From: Tetrahymena thermophila SB210
Taxonomy: Eukaryota > Ciliophora > Oligohymenophorea > Hymenostomatida > Tetrahymenidae
Reading direction: 5' to 3'
Length of the DNA: 64,000 bases
Assembly (NCBI RefSeq): GCF_000189635.1
Contig: NW_002476463.1
Span: 310,001 to 374,000 of the forward strand
A program made the translations under genes and the position numbers. This document shows, one piece after another, positions 61,791 to 64,000 of this stretch (positions are counted from its first letter, which is position 1; every line of letters starts with the position of its first letter). The notes below the pieces were generated by a model. That model did no database searches. It worked only from the letters and a program-made list of their open reading frames with translations, and was not told where the DNA came from.

Positions 61791-63560
61791 ATAGAATTTT
61801 TGAGATTATTACATCAATTTTAGTCAGAAGAAGAGGAAGATTTCAAATTATATCTATAAGCTCTCACCTGCAAATACTATAAATAGGTAAAAAATTGTTT
61901 ACATAGTTATTTTTTTAATTATTTTTACTTTCTAATGTTAATTTTTTGTATTTAATTTAGGTCAATGATTTTTGATTTATATTTAGCCAGTAAATTAAAT
62001 AATGGAGATTAATAAATATATAATTGTTTAACAGATAAAAATGGGTTTGTCTAAGTAATATACCAAAATATCATTAAGCAAAATCTCTAAAATAGCCTAA
62101 ATTTGGATATACATAAATAATATATTAAACTATTTAAGATTTTTTAAGAATAATATTGGAGAATTGGTAAAAGTAGATTTGATGGATAAGAGTATTCAAA
62201 TTAAAGTTTACTGTTTGATAATTTTTGCATAGGATGAATCTCTTAATTCTCATCCTGAATGAATAATGAGCTTAACGTCTTATATATTCTTATGCATTTA
62301 TAAAAAAGTTACTTAGTAATAATTTATAATATACACTTTACTGTCTATTACCGAAACCTTAAGAATGTAAAGGAGATTCAATTAATATCAAGAAATACAC
62401 GAATGGGTAAAATAAAAAAAGTTTTTTATAACTTGAATTTAAAAATATAGTAATTACTTTATGCTCAATATGACAAAATTTAACAATTATTTAAAAATTT
62501 TAATAAATTAAAAGAGTTTTCATATTTTTTATCTATTAGGTTTATATGGTTTCAGTAAGCTTAGCAAAAAGGACAGGAACTCAATCTGCTAGGGAAAATT
62601 ACTTTTGAGTTAAGTAAAGACTTAGATGTTATCTAAGCATTTAACAAATCTTACTGTTTGATCAGCAACGCAGTTAAGTTTTTAAAGAAATATATGGCTA
62701 GTACTCAATCTATCATGATAATAGTAGTATAAGCAGAAACTGCAGATTTATTCACTAGAAAATATCAGTTGAATGACGCTTACCAATTAAAGTAATGTAC
62801 ATTTAAATTTTCAAGAATCTAAATTGCTATAATTATCCATCCACCTTTGGTTGATTATTATGTATATATATCTTATGCATTTAGAAATTCTAAAAATTGA
62901 TTACAAAATTAATTTTTTAATTAAAACTTTGGAAATTAAGATAGTCATTCTATAATTGCTGGTACTTAAATAGAGCGGGCTAATATCTTAACTTAATCAA
63001 ATTACTGTAAGCAGGTAAGAATTAAATTTTGAATAAATTATTCTCTGATTTAAATTTCAACTATTAGAACTCCATCATGTTGTTTTAAAAATCCCTAAAA
63101 AACTATATGGAATAGAAAATAGAATTCATTATCACCTTTAGGGTAAATAGTTGGAAATAGAAATTTTTTATCTTAAATTTTCTTCTTTATACTATTTTTG
63201 GCAAAACTTTGAAGAAGCATGAAAGTACAAATCTAAGTTGATTGATGGCTAGGATTTAATTTATTATAGCCACTACTAGCTATATTTTTGTAAAAGGTGG
63301 ATATAAGAAAAAGCCTTAGAAGATGAGGCTAATAAGTGCTAGAGGATGATGAGATAAATTGATTTTATTAAGACACATTGGAAACAATGAAGTTGTGCTT
63401 GAATATAATAAAAAAATATTAAGTGTTGTTAGACAGGTTCTAACTTAATAACCAAATTTTTACTAATTTTTAGAATCAATTACTTAAATAGAAGAAAACC
63501 AATTTAATTTTTTTTTTATTTTTGAATTAATAAAGCGATTGATTGGATTTAAAAATATTG
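61790..63560 (+). pseudogene. TPR relic (class II unit, copy 15)
   Basis: Starts near the exon 9/10 boundary as other class II relics do, lacks part of exon 10, and carries decayed TPR exons with the class II exon 14/15 deletion and retained 3' end. Confidence 0.75.
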
Positions 63561-63719
63561 TAAAAAAAAATAAATATTTCAAATAAAATTAAATATTTTT
63601 TTATATTGAAAACATAAATATTTATTTATTTATATTTTTAGCTTTGTATAAACAATTTTAAAGTCTTTAAAAAAATTACAACATGGTATAATATAAAAAA
63701 TAAATTATTTAGATTATAA

Positions 63720-64000
63720 TTATCGTTTTTACATACTATTTTTCCTAAATTTTTTGTAACACTGTGTAAAATTTTGAAGTATTTGCTTTTCTTATGCTAT
63801 AACCATCAAATTGATTTGTTCTATATATTAATATTTGTTTTTAATTTTAGAGTTTTAAAGCCATAACTTTTCAGAATTCTTCATAAAGCGATTGAATATT
63901 TTTTGCAGATTTTTAATTTATTCATATAAAATGTTTGAAACAACTTCAATCACTAGAAATTTCCCTTTATATTATTGAAATTCAGTTAAAAAAACTAATC
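63720..64000 (-). pseudogene. Small-gene family remnant M (class II), runs off right edge
   Basis: The 3' end of exon 2 is present but its TGA is changed (TATCG where others have TATCA). About 230 bp of the exon centre is deleted at about 63914, joining the LQKIF region to the EVVSN region. Clearly broken. Confidence 0.75.

Larger units (their letters stand above)
13800..64000. repeat. Tandem array of kinase-TPR relic / small-gene units
   Basis: At least 14 units in the same orientation follow the intact pair: relic of the plus-strand gene, then the convergent minus-strand small gene or its remnant. Class I units have the shared 450-bp kinase-core deletion, or at least the class I-type shortened last exon, and intact small genes at 18557, 23300, 43155, 52878 and 60630. 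Class II units start near exon 10 and have small genes at 27117, 38008 and 46283 plus remnants at 55796 and 63720. Class III units have only truncated pieces (14.5, 33.1 and 56.6 kb). From 23 kb on, classes I and II mostly alternate. Confidence 0.8.

Noticed and set aside
1-64000. tRNA genes, rRNA, CRISPR arrays, telomeric C4A2-type repeats.
   Set aside because: Scanned by eye for GC-rich cloverleaf-like segments, regular spacer arrays and CCCCAA runs; none seen.

Overview
The window comes from a ciliate that reads TAA and TAG as glutamine and uses only TGA as stop. The likely group is Tetrahymena-like oligohymenophoreans. Every convincing reading frame is full of in-frame TAA/TAG at positions that alternate with CAA/CAG between paralogues, and each ends at TGA. 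Base composition is very AT-rich (by eye about 80%), and introns are short (about 35-90 nt), GT..AG and A/T-rich. For this reason standard-code reading frames show only fragments or antisense shadows of the real genes. I cannot tell from the sequence whether this is germline (micronuclear) or somatic DNA; the pseudogenes and an intact-looking transposon favour germline.

Left arm (1-6.7 kb): a minus-strand protein-kinase N-terminus runs off the left edge (1-284). A plus-strand leucine-rich-repeat gene built of near-uniform 90-nt exons separated by phase-2 introns follows (about 1.2-3.1 kb). A convergent 293-aa TMEM33/Pom33-like membrane protein lies at 3095-3976. About 2.8 kb of AT-rich spacer comes next.

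Ancestral gene pair (6.75-13.3 kb): a 15-exon plus-strand gene encodes a 1367-aa protein with an RWD/E2-like domain, a degenerate protein-kinase domain and kinesin-light-chain-type TPRs. It converges on a small two-exon minus-strand gene (242 aa) of a family I do not recognise.

Array (13.8-64 kb): this gene pair has been amplified into at least 14 further units. In every unit the kinase-TPR gene is a frameshifted, deleted relic; four relics share the same roughly 450-bp deletion of the kinase core. The small minus-strand gene, in contrast, stays open from ATG to TGA with conserved splice sites in copies at 18557, 23300, 38008, 43155, 46283, 52878 and 60630. It is also open at 27117 apart from a transposon insertion. 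A divergent but intact paralogue sits at 29447-30252, with a decayed duplicate about 19.3 kb downstream. Units fall into class I and class II types that tend to alternate, plus truncated class III units, and a block around 23-30 kb recurs at 43-49.6 kb.

The main unusual findings are: (1) this hidden, selectively maintained small-gene family inside a field of pseudogenes; (2) a 107-bp GC-rich inverted-repeat element at 27830-27936 with ten-G ends and a perfect 8-bp target duplication, inserted into the coding exon of one family member; (3) the strikingly modular LRR exon array.
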